Shown: one piece after another, positions 1 to 11,636 of the stretch
Numbering within the stretch: the first letter of the stretch is position 1
Layout: each line of letters begins with the position of its first letter
Origin: Imbricaverruca yamaguchii
Taxonomy: Eukaryota > Arthropoda > Thecostraca > Neoverrucidae
Direction of reading: 5' to 3'
NCBI GenBank assembly: GCA_034440575.1
Contig: JAOTOL010001214.1
Coordinates: 248,001 to 312,000 of the forward strand
Length of the DNA: 64,000 nt
Made by a program: the position numbers and the translations under genes
Notes under the pieces: generated by a model
Database searches by the model: none
What the model saw: only the letters and a program-made list of their open reading frames with translations
Told to the model about the DNA's origin: nothing

Positions 1-145
1 TCAAGTCAGGTCAAGTTCATAACAGGTTAACACACGCTCTAGAGGGGTATGGCGAAATCCGCCAATCCTTCCGATTTATTCGTACATAACTCCATATTGT
101 ACCGGCCGATATACGCCAAATTTATCGCGTACCAGCTTAGAAATG

Positions 146-1015
146 ACCGGCGCATTGTTTAAAGCAAGAAAAGTGGAAATCTGCCGAGAAGTTTTCAAGT
201 TAGGGGCCGTTAAAGTAAAAACAATTCACAGCGTCAGACCACAAAGATCGGCGCTGATGCGCTTCCGTATATTGGCAATAGGGAAGTGTTCTTGACAACA
301 CTAGCGACTTGTTTGATGCATATTGTTATGCTATATAATTTAAAAGTCATGTTAGGTCGCCGAGGTCAAGTCAGGTCAAGTTCATGACAGGCTAATGGAG
401 GCAAACTTGGTCAACTGGAATGTGTCATAAATGCAAATGACTGTCATGCGATTGATGTCACTTTACATGTTACTCCCTATACATCCCGAAATCTACTGTT
501 TGTCATTGTGTGCCTAAGCGTTTCCATCCTTTATTCATGTATTTCACTCCTTTATTTGCGAAGCCGATTGTGCCGAGCCGCCCAACGGAGCAGTCGGGAT
601 TGGAGCCCGGTTCCGGTAACTGGAGTAGGTAATGACCTAATAAAGTGCTCCTATATAGGTGACCTGAGGTGAAATGGCGGATCTGACATCTGTATTGCAT
701 CATTAGTAATGTCCAAAACATCATTAATGCCAATTTTTGAGCATTTAAACACAACCACAGTGATCCATAACAATGACAAGCCAAGCCACGCAAAACCAGA
801 AAATTTTGCTATTTTGACCTCATTTTACCTTGAAGATATTGACCTAAGGTCATGCACTTTGCACACAATAGAGGTCACTATCGTGCCCATCCACCCTGTG
901 AATTTCGTTGCTCTAGCCTTCATAGGAGCTGAGATCTTAGGGGGGGGGGGGCGGAATCCGCCCCCCTCTCCAGTGCGCGTTATTTTCAGAGGCCTTCCAG
1001 GCGTGTTAAGCCCCA
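146..1015 (+). repeat. Dispersed repeat A, copy 1
   Basis: This stretch matches 30,834-31,720 almost throughout and matches 56,790-57,384 in reverse complement. Landmarks common to the copies are the gcgcattgtttaaagc start, a block rich in tcaagtcaggtcaagtt, and a G-run/C-run hairpin near 943-967. All end in a gcgtgttaa-type terminus. Positions 1-36 repeat the 360-395 block, so the window opens inside another partial copy. No protein is recognisable; the short ORFs across it are not conserved between copies. It is a non-coding interspersed element of unknown class. Confidence 0.85.
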
Positions 1016-1164
1016 ATTACCAACCAACTAATCAACCGACTGTGATCCGATACAGGTAACGTAGGGTAGGGATGCAGGTCACATGTCACCGGTGCGCCTG
1101 TGCCTGTGCACGCACAGTGGCATTGTAACCTGCACAGAAAGACATCGGAGGCGCACACGGTGAT

Positions 1165-1275
1165 TACTGGGTGTGGGTTCCATGGGTGTGGGACCACTGG
1201 GTGTGGGATCACTGGGTGTGGGATCACTGGGTGTGGGATCACTGGGTGTGGGACCACTGGGTGTGGGATCACTGT
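1165..1275. repeat. 15-bp minisatellite
   Basis: About seven tandem copies of a gggtgtgggatcact-type unit, with gga/gat variants alternating. The 15-bp length keeps one frame per strand in phase, which is why ORFs run through it. No gene is supported. Confidence 0.9.
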
Positions 1276-1390
1276 GCGTGTGGTCAGCAGGCAGTGCCGG
1301 GCCCGCCACGGTGTGGCGACGCCGGCTCCGGCTGCTCGGAGGTCCTGGCGGTCAGCTGGGCCACCCCCACTCAGCTCAGCTCAGCAGTGG

Positions 1391-2424
1391 CCGGACGAGC
1401 TGCGCGAGGGTTGCGCTGTCTGCGCCAGGCGCGGCGGACGAGCTGCGCGAGAGTTGCGCTGTCTGCGCCAGGTGCGGCGGACGAGCTGCGCGGAGTTGCG
1501 CTTCTGGTGCGGCGGGCTGCGCGAGAGTTGGCTGTCTGCGAGGGCGGCGGACGAGCTGCGCGAGAGTTGCGCTGTCTGCGCCAGGTGCGGCGGACGAGCT
1601 GCGCGGGGGTGCGCTGTCTGCGCCAGGTGCGGCGGACGAGCTGCGCGAGAGTTGCGCTGTCTGCGCCAGGTGCGGCGGACGAGCTGCGCGAGGGTTGCGC
1701 TGTCTGCGCCAGGCGCGGCGGACGAGCTGCGCGAGAGTTGCGCTGTCTGCGCCAGGCGCGGCGGACGAGCTGCGCGAGGGTTGCGCTGTCTGCGCCAGGT
1801 GCGGCGGACGAGCTGCGCGAGAGTTGCGCTGTCTGCGCCAGGTGCGGCGGACGAGCTGCGCGAGGGTTGCGCTGTCTGCGCCAGGCGCGGCGGACGAGCT
1901 GGCGAGGGGCTGTTGGTGGGGTGCGCTGTCTGCGCCAGGCGCGGCGGACGAGCTGCGCGAGGGTTGCGTGTCTGCGCCAGGTGCGGCGGACGAGCTGCGC
2001 GAGGGTTGCGCTGTCTGCGCCAGGTGCGGCGGACGAGCTGCGCGAGGGTTGCGCTGTCTGCGCCAGGTGCGGCGGAGGAGCTGCGCGAGGGTTGCGCTGT
2101 CTGGCGGACGAGCTGCGCGAGGTTGCGCTGTCTGCGCCAGGCGCGGCGGACGAGCTGCGCGAGAGTTGCGCTGTCTGCGCCAGGCGCGGCGGACGAGCTG
2201 CGCGAGGGGCGCTGTCTGCGCCAGGTGCGGCGGGTGGGGGGTCTGCGCCAGGTGCGGCGGACGAGCTGCGCGAGGGTTGCGCTGTCTGCGCCAGGCGCGG
2301 CGGACGAGCTGCGCGGGGGTTGCGCTGTCTGCGCCAGGTGGGCGAGCGCGCGAGGGTTGCGCTGTCTGCGCCAGGCGCGGCGGACGAGCTGCGCGAGGGC
2401 TGCGCTGTCTGCGCCAGGCGCGGC
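1391..2424. repeat. 43-bp GC-rich minisatellite
   Basis: Roughly 24 tandem copies of a 43-bp unit containing gacgagctgcgcgag, ttgcgctgtctgcgccagg and cgcggcg. Copies differ by substitutions and by small deletions (near 1,500-1,550, 1,905-1,925 and 2,100). Because 43 is not a multiple of three and the unit lacks stops, all three plus frames and two minus frames stay open for 350-460 codons. Those ORFs are repeat artefacts. Confidence 0.95.
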
Positions 2425-3740
2425 CGCCGTCGTGGTCAAGGCCGCCATCTGCAGTCACAGAAGACCACTGGCCAATATCGGCTGCAGCTTGGTATGATGG
2501 AATGACCGCTGATCACGTGAGCACCAATATATCTGTCGCCTGTGTGATCTTCGACCTAGTTTACAACTTATTCGGTTAATATTACGAACGAATTGGAATA
2601 GGAACAAATCGCCAATCGCTGGGTGTTGGACCATTGGTTAGTTGGTTGTTTGGGCTTCAGAGCACATCGATGTGTGTTGGGGCGTGCCGTACTGCTTTGG
2701 CAGAGATCCACCACCCTCATATGGAGACCTCTCAAGTTTTCAGGTGTCCAGCAACATGAATTGCATGCACTTCAACCTAGAACGGGAAAGACATCGCACA
2801 GTGGGGCAACTGCGCTTCAGATGTGGCCAAAATTAAGTGGAGGCCGTTTCAATGGTCGGAATTGAACAAAACATCGCACATTGATGGACACATCAATTGC
2901 TCATCTTATGGTGAAAAATGGTTGACCTAGGGTCAGGGGTCTTGGAGTTAGAGTGTGTCAAATTTTGGGTGTTCTTCGTGTGCTGAGACAGAAAGCATTT
3001 ATAATTTTCGAAAGAAAATTAAAGTATACAAAAACCGCTATCTATATATTACGTACTTACACGTCTTACAGCTGTGTACCAAGTTCCAAGACGATATGTC
3101 ACATACTTTGGTCAGGAGGGACAAAATGTTTTCCCCACATAGACATATTGTGCCCTAGTGGCCGAAGCGGGGACTAATAATTACTGAGTGTAACCTTGAA
3201 CTCTGAGGTTTATTTTTTAGAATAAATGAATGCAGAATCGTCCATTCAATCGTTCTAATGGCTTTTAGTCTCCATATCAGTATTTAGCTCTTCTCCAAAC
3301 GTCTTAAAATTGTGGGCAAAACGCCAATTTTTTACCTTGGACCGGGCCTGTTTGTGACCGCGCGCTGGGAAATGCTAGTGATCGTCATCACGAGATAAGC
3401 TCGGTGTTGTTCATGCATGCACACTTATTGTTACATAGGGGAGTGTATTACCCTTTGTGAGAAGGCAAATACGTTACAAATAGCTTCTGAGATCATGTAA
3501 CACGCACACAATAAATGGTCATCTCTTTCAGCACAACATGTCATGACTAGACCAACAAAGTTGAACTCTTTTCAAACACATGCCAAAAACAATGAAACCT
3601 GTTCTAGGTGGGAGCCCTGTCTAGGCCAGAGCAGTACACCTCATGTGTGCACTATGGGTACTGTTGAACTACTCTTCATTATCTTCTTCACTATCGGTGC
3701 CTTCACGGAGCTCGATGACCGGGCTGATATGGATGTCCGC
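2425..3740. other. No gene seen; contains one arm of a distant inverted match
   Basis: AT-moderate sequence with only short, unconvincing ORFs. Positions 2,791-2,834 match 4,793-4,834 in reverse complement with few differences, a block ending in cacagtggggcaactg. These look like two copies of an interspersed repeat in opposite orientation. I see no promoter, RNA gene or protein motif. Confidence 0.6.
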
Positions 3741-3752
3741 GTTGCTACTCTC

Positions 3753-3824
3753 AAAACACTGGTACGTACCTCTACGTACCAGTGTTTTGCATCACACTGG
3801 TACGTAGAGATACCAGTGTGGTGC
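3753..3824. repeat. Two adjacent hairpins built from one motif
   Basis: Positions 3,753-3,768 and 3,773-3,788 are perfect 16-bp inverted arms around a 4-nt loop (cctc). Directly after, 3,789-3,802 and 3,811-3,824 form 14-bp arms with one mismatch around an 8-nt loop. All four arms share the acactggta core, so the segment can also fold across the two hairpins. It could be a palindromic repeat terminus or a cruciform-prone site. Confidence 0.85.
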
Positions 3825-4137
3825 AAAACAAGCTCTCCTCCGCGATTCCCTAGTCTTCTGTACAGAGAGCTGCATGACCGAAGCAGTCGAAGCGCCCCTA
3901 AACCCAAATAACTTCTGTACGGAGAGTCTGTTTGTACACTGACTGCGAAGTGGTGCCATCAACCCCCCATTTCAGCTCGGGAACGCAAGAAATGGGGATG
4001 GTTGCTTGGTCCTGGCTGGTCATGAGGCGGATCCATGTTCGGTAGTATATTATTAGCCTCTACCGGGCGTGCAGTCGTGTGGTCCAGCATTGCCTGTAGT
4101 GCGACGAAGGCCTCGGTATCCGTAAATGTGGTGCTGG

Positions 4138-4266
4138 ATGACTCGGGATAACACGCTCCTTTGCTGCGCCCACATTCTTGTATGCTGGAAGTATAGGCGT
4201 CTTCGCTAAATCTTTGGTGGTGTCTCTCATTTTCTGATACCCATCCTTTGTCAGGTCGCATGCCAC
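4138..4266 (-). pseudogene. Possible fragment of a mobile-element protein
   Basis: The minus-strand frame gives about 43 residues containing LTKDGYQKMRD and PAYKNVGAAKERVIP. That order (LT..Y...R, then a P.Y..V..AKE..P block) resembles a conserved segment I recall from uncharacterised transposon-associated proteins of invertebrates. The frame runs on to a stop without recognisable continuation, and an overlapping minus frame is open for longer. I treat it as a decayed fragment and cannot assign a function. Confidence 0.25.
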
Positions 4267-4299
4267 ACTTAGAGCTGGTCGCAGCTGGTCGCATGCGTG

Positions 4300-5165
4300 T
4301 ATCTCCGGTTGTACCTCAGTGTACCACCTAATTCTTTCACCGATTTGAAGTATATCATTGGGCCTATCACTGATTACATTTGCTAGTGGGGGACTGATGG
4401 TGCGTTTTTTGCGGGACTTGCGAACTTCGAGCTATGCATAGAAATACTGGATTATGCAGCGGTGGAAAATAATGACTGTCACACCCGTCCAGGGCTAGGA
4501 AAAGGACAATTGGAATTTTCACCGTGCTCTACACAGATCAGCCTTCACGGCAATTCATATATAATTCGGCTTTGTTGCCAGGATCAATGTTTCACACGCA
4601 TTAGAAAGCGCACCACATCACGTGTAGCCGTGACGTCATTGAACGGCGTACTGCATGTGTCTTGTTCCAGCACTTGTGTAGGCGCTAATAATCCAGACAG
4701 GTTATGAATTCCTATGGCAATCTAGCTTCTGAACAATTGTTTTTTTCCGATTACAACCGTTTCAAGTCAATACATTGACAAATTTAAAACAGTTTTTAGC
4801 CACATCTGAAGCCCAGTTGCCCCACTGTGCATCGGTTGTATGTTGTAATTTTTCCTCACCCCTCCCCATGATTACATTGCATTTAAATTTATTTGTCGTG
4901 CGAAGCATCTTTCCAGGGATGACTCAGCAAGGGTTGGACGAACCCGGGGAGGGTGCTGACACTTACCACCCACCTCCCCGGAGTCTCCACTTGCGTACAC
5001 ACGCCGCTGCCGTCTGTCTGTTGTTGACGTGGACCGTGGTGCCGAGATTCCACCTCTCTCCAGCCCTCCATCTGCGGTGGAGGACTGGGCTTATCGCTGA
5101 CATCTCTGAGTATCGATGGCATCAACAGTGGCGGTGAGAGCCCATGCCGTGCGGACATTCACCCC
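4300..5165. other. No gene seen
   Basis: Mixed-composition sequence with ORFs below about 120 codons and no recognisable motif on either strand. It holds the second arm (4,793-4,834) of the inverted match to 2,791-2,834. Confidence 0.5.
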
Positions 5166-5169
5166 TCTC

Positions 5170-6149
5170 ACCGTCCTCACAGTGTGGCATGAGCAGGGGC
5201 GCACTCAGCGGCGCACCGTCCTCACAGTGTGGCATGAACAGGGGCGCACCCAGCGGAGCACCGTCCTCACAATGTGGCATGAGCAGGGGCGCACCCAGCG
5301 GAGCACCGTCCTCACAGTGTGGCATGAGCAGTGGCGCACCCAGCGGGCACCGTCCTCACAGTGTGGCATGGCAGTGGCGCACCCAGCGGAGCACCGTCCT
5401 CACATGTGGCATGAACAGGGGCGCACCCAGCGGGCACCGTCCTCACAATGTGGCATGAACGGGGCGCACCCAGCGGGCACCGTCCTCACAGTGTGGCATG
5501 ACGGGGCGCACCCAGCGGGCACCGTCCTCAATGTGGCATGAACAGGGGCGCACCCAGCGGCGCACCGTCCTCACAGTGTGGCATGAACAGGGGCGCACCC
5601 AGCCGCGCACCGTCCTCACAGTGTGGCATGAACAGGGGCGCACCCAGCCGCGCACCGTCCTCACAGTGTGGCATGAGCAGGGGCGCACCCAGCCGCGCAC
5701 CGTCCTCACAGTGTGGCATGAGCAGGGGCGCACCCAGCCGCGCACCGTCCTCACAGTGTGGCATGAGCAGGGGCGCACCCAGCGGCGCACCGTCCTCACA
5801 GTGTGGCATGAACAGGGGCGCACCCAGCGGCGCACCGTCCTCACAATGTGGCATGAGCAGGGGCGCACCCAGCGGCGCACCGTCCTCACAGTGTGGCATG
5901 AGCAGGGGCGCACCCAGCGGCGCACCGTCCTCACAGTGTGGCATGAACAGGGGCGCACCCAGCGGAGCACCGTCCTCACAATGTGGCATGAACAGGGGCG
6001 CACCCAGCGGCGCACCGTCCTCACAGTGTGGCATGAGCAGGGGCGCACTCAGCGGCGCACCGTCCTCACAGTGTGGCATGAGCAGGGGCGCACCCAGCGG
6101 CGAACCGTACACACAATGTGGCATGAGCAGGGGCGCACTCAGCGGCGCT
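5170..6149. repeat. 45-bp minisatellite
   Basis: About 22 tandem copies of a 45-bp unit (cctcacagtgtggcatgagc followed by aggggcgcacccagcggcg and caccgt). Variation is mostly agc/aac and cgg/ccg swaps, and the left end (5,330-5,530) has several shortened units. As 45 is divisible by three, 15-residue repeats appear in several frames on both strands. None is supported as a protein. Confidence 0.95.
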
Positions 6150-6353
6150 GTGATGGGAGGACCCAGATCGAAGACGACCCAGGCTGAAGACGACCCAGAC
6201 AATCGTGCCGAGCCTGGTGCGAGATCGAAGACTCCGAGCCTGGTGCGATCCGGAGCGGGGACGTGCAAGAGGAAGCGTAGCTTTGCACAGCGAAGGGTAG
6301 AGCCCCGACAGCCCGTTTGGCAACTACGCCTCCGGCCATAGATGTTCACTTCT

Positions 6354-6354
6354 C

Positions 6355-6385
<31 letters not shown>

Positions 6386-6880
6386 TGTGTGAATCTTGCC
6401 AGCCTGCCACCGTGAGGTGATGTCAGCTGGTTCCGGTTGAAGAGAAGATGTGTAAGAGAGTGAGTAGCGTAGGGTAGGAGGATGTATCCGAGGTGGAGGC
6501 TTAGTAGAGTCGTCGAGCGGTGATGAAGTAGAGTTGAGATGGTTTTGCAGAGTAGAGCTGGGGTAGTCTGGATCCATTGAAAATGTAGAGATGGCGCAAT
6601 AGAGTTATTTGAGAGCCGGAGATGATGACGTCGAGAGAGGGTCAGTGCCACATTTGGGTATCGGGTGTAGTGGGGGTCATCGCCGTATGTGAACATTGCA
6701 AGAACATATTTTTGTTTTATTTTTTGTTTTCATTTTTTCTCTTTTTTTGTAACGTATCTTACTTTTGTCGGTTTTCCTGATTTTTGTTCATTTTCTCTTT
6801 CATTTTTAACATATATTGTCTTCTCTTTAATTTTTTTCTCACAACTGATCCATAGTGCGTGTAGTCTTGAGAAAGCGTGT
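6354..6880 (-). mobile_element. LINE 3' end (5'-truncated copy) with a (CA)n tail
   Basis: Minus-strand sequence nearly collinear with 59,190-59,700, which in turn joins ORF2-like and ORF1 remnants of a LINE. The match starts near 6,880 with the end of the coding region, runs through an AT-rich 3'UTR, and ends at the (TG)n run 6,354-6,391, which reads (CA)n on the element strand. The same dinucleotide tail ends the other copy, so it belongs to the element. No intact ORF remains. Confidence 0.7.
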
Positions 6881-7557
6881 AGTCCCACTTCTCGGTTCTG
6901 CCTGTGAAATTTCACAACGGCTATTCTGTATTCACAAACCTACGCATATATTCTGAACATTAACCCCATTCCAAATACATGAGTAGTTTTGGTGGTGTCG
7001 AAGTCTCACGTAGTATGACTCCACTTAAATGCAGCATGTCACAACCCGTTTCGATTGAAAGAGCTGGCAGAGAAGAAAAAACATGAGCTCATCTGCATGT
7101 AGGCGACGCACTGCGGCGAGCAGCGCGCCCTTTGGGCCTCGGAAGCAGCGCGCGCGCGTTGGCGTATTCATGAGCCGGCCGGGAGACAAGGTCGGCGCAG
7201 GCATTGCGGCACAGCTTGCACGGACGGCGCCGTTTCCGTGCAGCCCCGCGAGTCATGGTGTCTTCCTGTTCGCCCGCTATCCGTCCAGAGGCCACCTCAT
7301 CAGCGGTGTCCGGAGACCATGAACCATGGCCGCACAAGTTGGTCAGACCCATGGCGTGGGCTGTATCCAACAATGGCTGGATAGTGGATATGTCAGACGA
7401 TTGACAGTGGGAGCCGCATCCGGCACTTACGTGATTTTTTTTAACCATAGCCAATGATCAGCATCATCTGGATTTCATCGTTACTATGTCTTAAATATCG
7501 GGTTTCTCTTCGCATATCATTTCTTTCGTATTTTATCACCATCCAAGTCTGTCGCTC
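6881..7557. other. No gene recognised
   Basis: Starts AT-rich and then has a GC-rich patch (about 7,085-7,330) with overlapping ORFs of 66-121 codons on both strands. None carries a recognisable motif and I cannot choose between strands. Confidence 0.5.
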
Positions 7558-7560
7558 TCC

Positions 7561-7638
<78 letters not shown>

Positions 7639-7660
7639 TTCTCTCTCTCTCTCATCGTCA
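7558..7660. repeat. (CT)n microsatellite
   Basis: About 100 bp of nearly uninterrupted CT/GA dinucleotides. This gives spurious Ser-Leu and Arg-Glu ORFs. Confidence 0.98.
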
Positions 7661-8054
7661 CTCTCACTCTCACTCACTCTCACCCTCACCCTTTGTATCG
7701 CAAATCCACGCCCCTTCCAGCGACTGCCCGCTTCTCAGGGCCTGATTTTATCGGAAGGGGTTTTCCGTTGAAGTTGTTTGTCATTTGTTTTGATCACCCA
7801 CCTGCGTTGTCAACATTCGTGTCACCTCTGACCTTTGCCTGTGCTCGTTAGTGACCTCTGTGAACTCGTGACAGACGCTTGCCTTGGTACCGGCTCGGGA
7901 CGACACTGCCCAGCTGCTTCCTGGATACCCACGTACTGCCCGCCCCCCGCCCCCTCCCCCGGCTTCCGCGCCCGTCACTCAAGGGCAGCCGCAGCCTCGC
8001 TGGGCAGTGCGACCCGGGGTTCTGACCGGCCGGCAGTGGATCTGGGGCTCGCCG
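7661..8054. other. No gene recognised
   Basis: Unique sequence between the (CT)n tract and the 20-bp array. It turns GC-rich after 7,900. Its ORFs run into the repeat and show no motif. Confidence 0.5.
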
Positions 8055-9012
8055 TGACACTGAACCGGCTCCTGCCACACTCAGCCGGCTCCTGCCACAC
8101 TGAACCGGCTCCTGCCACACCGAGCCAGGCGTCTGGTGCTGGGCCAGCTGCTGTGTCGCCGTGTCAGCTCCTCCGACACCGTCCAGGCTCCTGCGACACT
8201 GCCGGCTCCTTGAGCACTCCGACAGGTACTTCGACGTTGTGACGGCTCCTGGCCGCAGTGTCGGCTCTGGTGACGCTGCGAGCTACTGCGACTCTGTGCC
8301 TGGTACTGCAACACTGCGCCGGCTACTGCGACACTGCGCCTGGTACTGCGATACTGTACCGACTATTGCGGCACTGATTACCTACTGCAACACTGTCTGC
8401 TACTGCGACACTGTGCCGGCTACTGCGACACTGCTCCACCTGCTGCAACACTGTCTGCTACTGCGATACTGTACCGAATACTGCGACACCGCATCGACTA
8501 CTGCGACACTGCACCGGCTACTGCAATACTGCGCCGACTCCTGCAACACTGTACCGGTTACACTGTACCGACTACTGCAACACTGTGCCGGCTACTGCGA
8601 CACTGTACCGACTTCTGCAATACTGCGCCTGGTACTGCGATACTGTACCGGCTACTGCGACACTGCTCCACCTGCTGCAACACTGTCTGCTATTGCGATA
8701 CTGTACCGGCTACTGCGACACCGTATCGACTACTGCGACACTGCACCGGCTACTGCGACACTGCATCGACTACTGCGACACTGTACCGGCTACTGTGACA
8801 CTGCGCCGACTACTGCAACACTCAGTCGGCTCCTGCAACACTGTGTCGGCTACTGTAACACTGCGTCGGCTACTGTAACACTGTGCCGGCTACTGCGACA
8901 CTGTGCCGGCTACTGCGACACTGCATCGCCTACTGCGACGCTACATCTGCTACTGCAACACTGTGTCGGCTACTGCAACACTGCGCCGGATACTACAGCA
9001 CTGCACCTGCTG
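8055..9012. repeat. 20-bp degenerate minisatellite
   Basis: A cggctactgcgacactgtac-type 20-bp unit recurs about 45 times with many substitutions (gcc/tac, gac/aac, cgg/cga). The left part (8,055-8,250) carries the older cctgccacac variant and is more diverged. A pseudo-open frame of about 300 codons on the plus strand is explained by the repeat. Confidence 0.9.
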
Positions 9013-10711
9013 TGTCTTGCTACCTCTTCAGTTCTCGGCACTGCGCGCCTCAATCTGCCGTCCAGGATCTGATCCGCTGCGACGTCGTGTTGACTCCCGC
9101 CACACAGAGCATTCCTGCAGGACTGCGCCCGTCCTCTGCCGCTAGAACACCTCCTGCAGCGCAGCACCAGCTTCTGGGACGCCGCGTCTTCCGCTACTAC
9201 TGCCACACCGCTGCGATCCTGCATCAATACGTCAGTTATTACACAACGTATGGCAGTCGGCCAACTTCTGCGGTATTGAAGCGACTCCTGCGGCTCCACT
9301 GGAACTGGTCGGAGGCTATAGGGTGGATGACGGCGTAGTGCCAGATATTGCTGCACTCCTAAACATCACAGCAAAATGCGGGTAAGCAACGTTTCAGTGT
9401 TCTGCGGCTGAAAAATGAATGCTGACTTTTTAATTAGTAATACTGTCATGTATTCTCCATGGTTAGTGGCTAATGGATGACATCGACTGAAGTGATTATG
9501 ACACACGTTTCAGCGTGCGCAGAGAGGACAGCGTGCATGATTTTCTAACAGGGGTCCTGCACGAACGCAGTCTGCCGTTTTTTTTTGTATGTTGATTAGG
9601 TAGTAGGATTTTAACCTTACTTCCAGAATAGGTTCTTTTTCAGACAAAAAAAGTTGACAAGTAGAAGGGGGTTGTGGCTGGTCTTTGTTATCAGCTTTCG
9701 AAGACAAAGTTGTCAAACCCTGTAGGATCTCTCCACCTCCTTGGACACCCTTGAGTTCGCCTATCTTTCCAAATACCGGTATTGTGTATTGTGTGATCAG
9801 ATTATCATTGGTAATCCGATGCATCGCAGTGATCAGCTATGCTATTTTAAAAGTATATCCAAAATATAATCGACAGCATAATTTAGTCGACTATATCTAG
9901 TATATATCTAGTCGGCTATATCTAATCGACAGCATAATCTAGTCGAATAAGCGCACATACAGCGCACTACATCCCCTCATATACTTCGTCATTAGACCAT
10001 GTGGCCACGGCGCGGCAGGGGTCAGCCAAGTCTGACCTACCTTCAGCAGAAGTCTGCACATATCGGAGCAATGACGTGTGGACTGGGGCACTCCTGGGGA
10101 TGAGTTCCGGATGACGGAGGGGTTAACCACACGGAAGTGTGAGCACTTCCGTTTGTGGCCACGTGTGGTGCCATTCTGAGACTCTGTGTAGCGGCTGTGT
10201 CGGCTTTCGGTGCCCTTTTGACAATATCGCGACACCTGTCGGCTGAATTTTGCAACGTTTATTTTTGAAGCACGAGTTCGGGGGAGGTGGAATAATATGA
10301 AACCCTGAGATTTGAAGAAAAGAAATAAAGCAGCAATCATTTTGTGGAACCCGCTAAAATCACCAAAACTGTACAGCGGACCTTTCGGTAGCAGTTTTGT
10401 TTGAAGTACATCACGGCCACGGAGCCAGACGAGGCCAAAGTCAGGTCAACAGTTCTGAATTGAAGTGCATTTTTTAACAGTATGTGGTGTGCTGTCGAAG
10501 ATGCAGTTATCAATATTCATCCAATAAGCCTATGCGGCTGTGTTTGTCCATTTCTAAAAAAGAGAAGGGAGATGATTTGCCACGTCAGGTTTTGTCATAA
10601 GATCAACGCAAGGTCAAAACGTTAACTTAATAGTTTCTTCAACGTCTCCACCTAATCATCTCATAAAGTGAACCTGATGTGTATGTATATATAGACATAT
10701 ATGAATATATA
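9013..10711. other. No gene seen
   Basis: Unique-looking sequence with ORFs under about 150 codons and no recognised domain. Near 9,850-9,950 a short local repeat alternates tatctagt, atctaatcgacagcataat and ctagtcga words. Nothing else stands out. Confidence 0.5.
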
Positions 10712-11345
10712 TTAATTTCTGGTGTTAGATGCGCTTACGGCAGTCAACACGGTGTTCAATTTTTTGTTTACCTATTCACACATGCATTTTTTATGCAGAA
10801 TTGTGTACCATTCTACGCGCCTTCGATTTCAGAAATACCAGCCCAAAAAACACGTGGGTTCTAGAGGCGCCCTGATCAGTCTCTGGGCATTGAAAGCCTT
10901 CAACGAGGATGACAGACTTACCCGCAGGATTACCAAAGTCCTAAATACATACCTGACACGGACAGAAATATCGCCTGCTGGATTTCCAGCCATGTCAGTT
11001 TCTTGAAACGAAGCTGCTGACAACTGCACACACCACCAGCAGTGGTGTGTGCAGTTATGCAGCTGACATAAACACCCACCAGCAGTGGCCGTCAAGTTTA
11101 TTTACGGCTCCTCCAAGATGTCTATTCCCAACTCTATTGTCAAGTATACGGTCAAAATGGCAGCGAGCCTGGAGCTCAAAGTGTAGTAAGCTGAGGGTTC
11201 TAAAGCTTGGATTACGACTGTGGCGGTCCTCACACCGGACCCAAAAACTCGAGGAGGTGATGCTCTGCCGATGGACGATAGGTCATACTGTAACAGAGTT
11301 GCTAGGCACATACTGTTCTAATCGTATAATATCTAACTGTGGGTG
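10712..11345 (+). pseudogene. Decayed I-group LINE, RNase H and C-terminal part
   Basis: Frames across this stretch align piecewise with the RNase H region of the LINE at 25-32 kb. A GVRCAYGSQHGVQFF segment parallels GVECAYISRQGVQSF. Then follow a degraded middle, DDRLTRRITKV, and a tail with SSIRSKWQRAWSSKCSKL and IGHTVTELLGTY. The last block is the usual post-RNase H region of I-group elements. There are several frameshifts and the catalytic Asp/Glu motifs are lost. It lies just upstream of the inverted-end element at 11,637. Confidence 0.75.
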
Positions 11346-11636
11346 CTGTGACCCCGTAAATCAGTCGACCTACCATGCCCGGCTCATGTCACGCCCGTAC
11401 ATGTCCGTCCGGCGCCGGCGACGCGGTCACCGGCCCTCGTCGGAACCGAGTCAGCATTTTCGGGCCGACGCCCGGCTCCAGCGACCTGTACCGGCCTTCC
11501 GGCCGTGTCTGAGCCAGGGCTGTGGCCAGACCCCCGCTGTGACGATGACGTGTCTCCTGGCGTGTGGCCAAGGGCGGTTGCCCTGAGAAGCTATATAGCT
11601 GCCGAGCGAGAATGATCGCTCTCTGTTTGGAACCAA

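Noticed and set aside
943..1015. Helitron 3' end for repeat A (terminal hairpin)
   Set aside because: The hairpin is followed by about 50 more conserved bases ending in gttaa and not by a CTRR terminus shortly after the stem. No Rep/helicase is seen.
1100..2579. Three overlapping plus ORFs of 444-468 codons as genes
   Set aside because: They come from the 43-bp repeat; frames shift every unit and two minus frames are open as well.
3543..3911. 122-codon plus ORF as a gene
   Set aside because: It runs straight through the double hairpin, whose palindromic arms make up part of the frame, and has no recognised motif.
5498..6577. Plus and minus ORFs of 200-350 codons as secreted repeat proteins
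   Set aside because: They are explained by the stop-free 45-bp unit and continue into LINE 3'UTR sequence.
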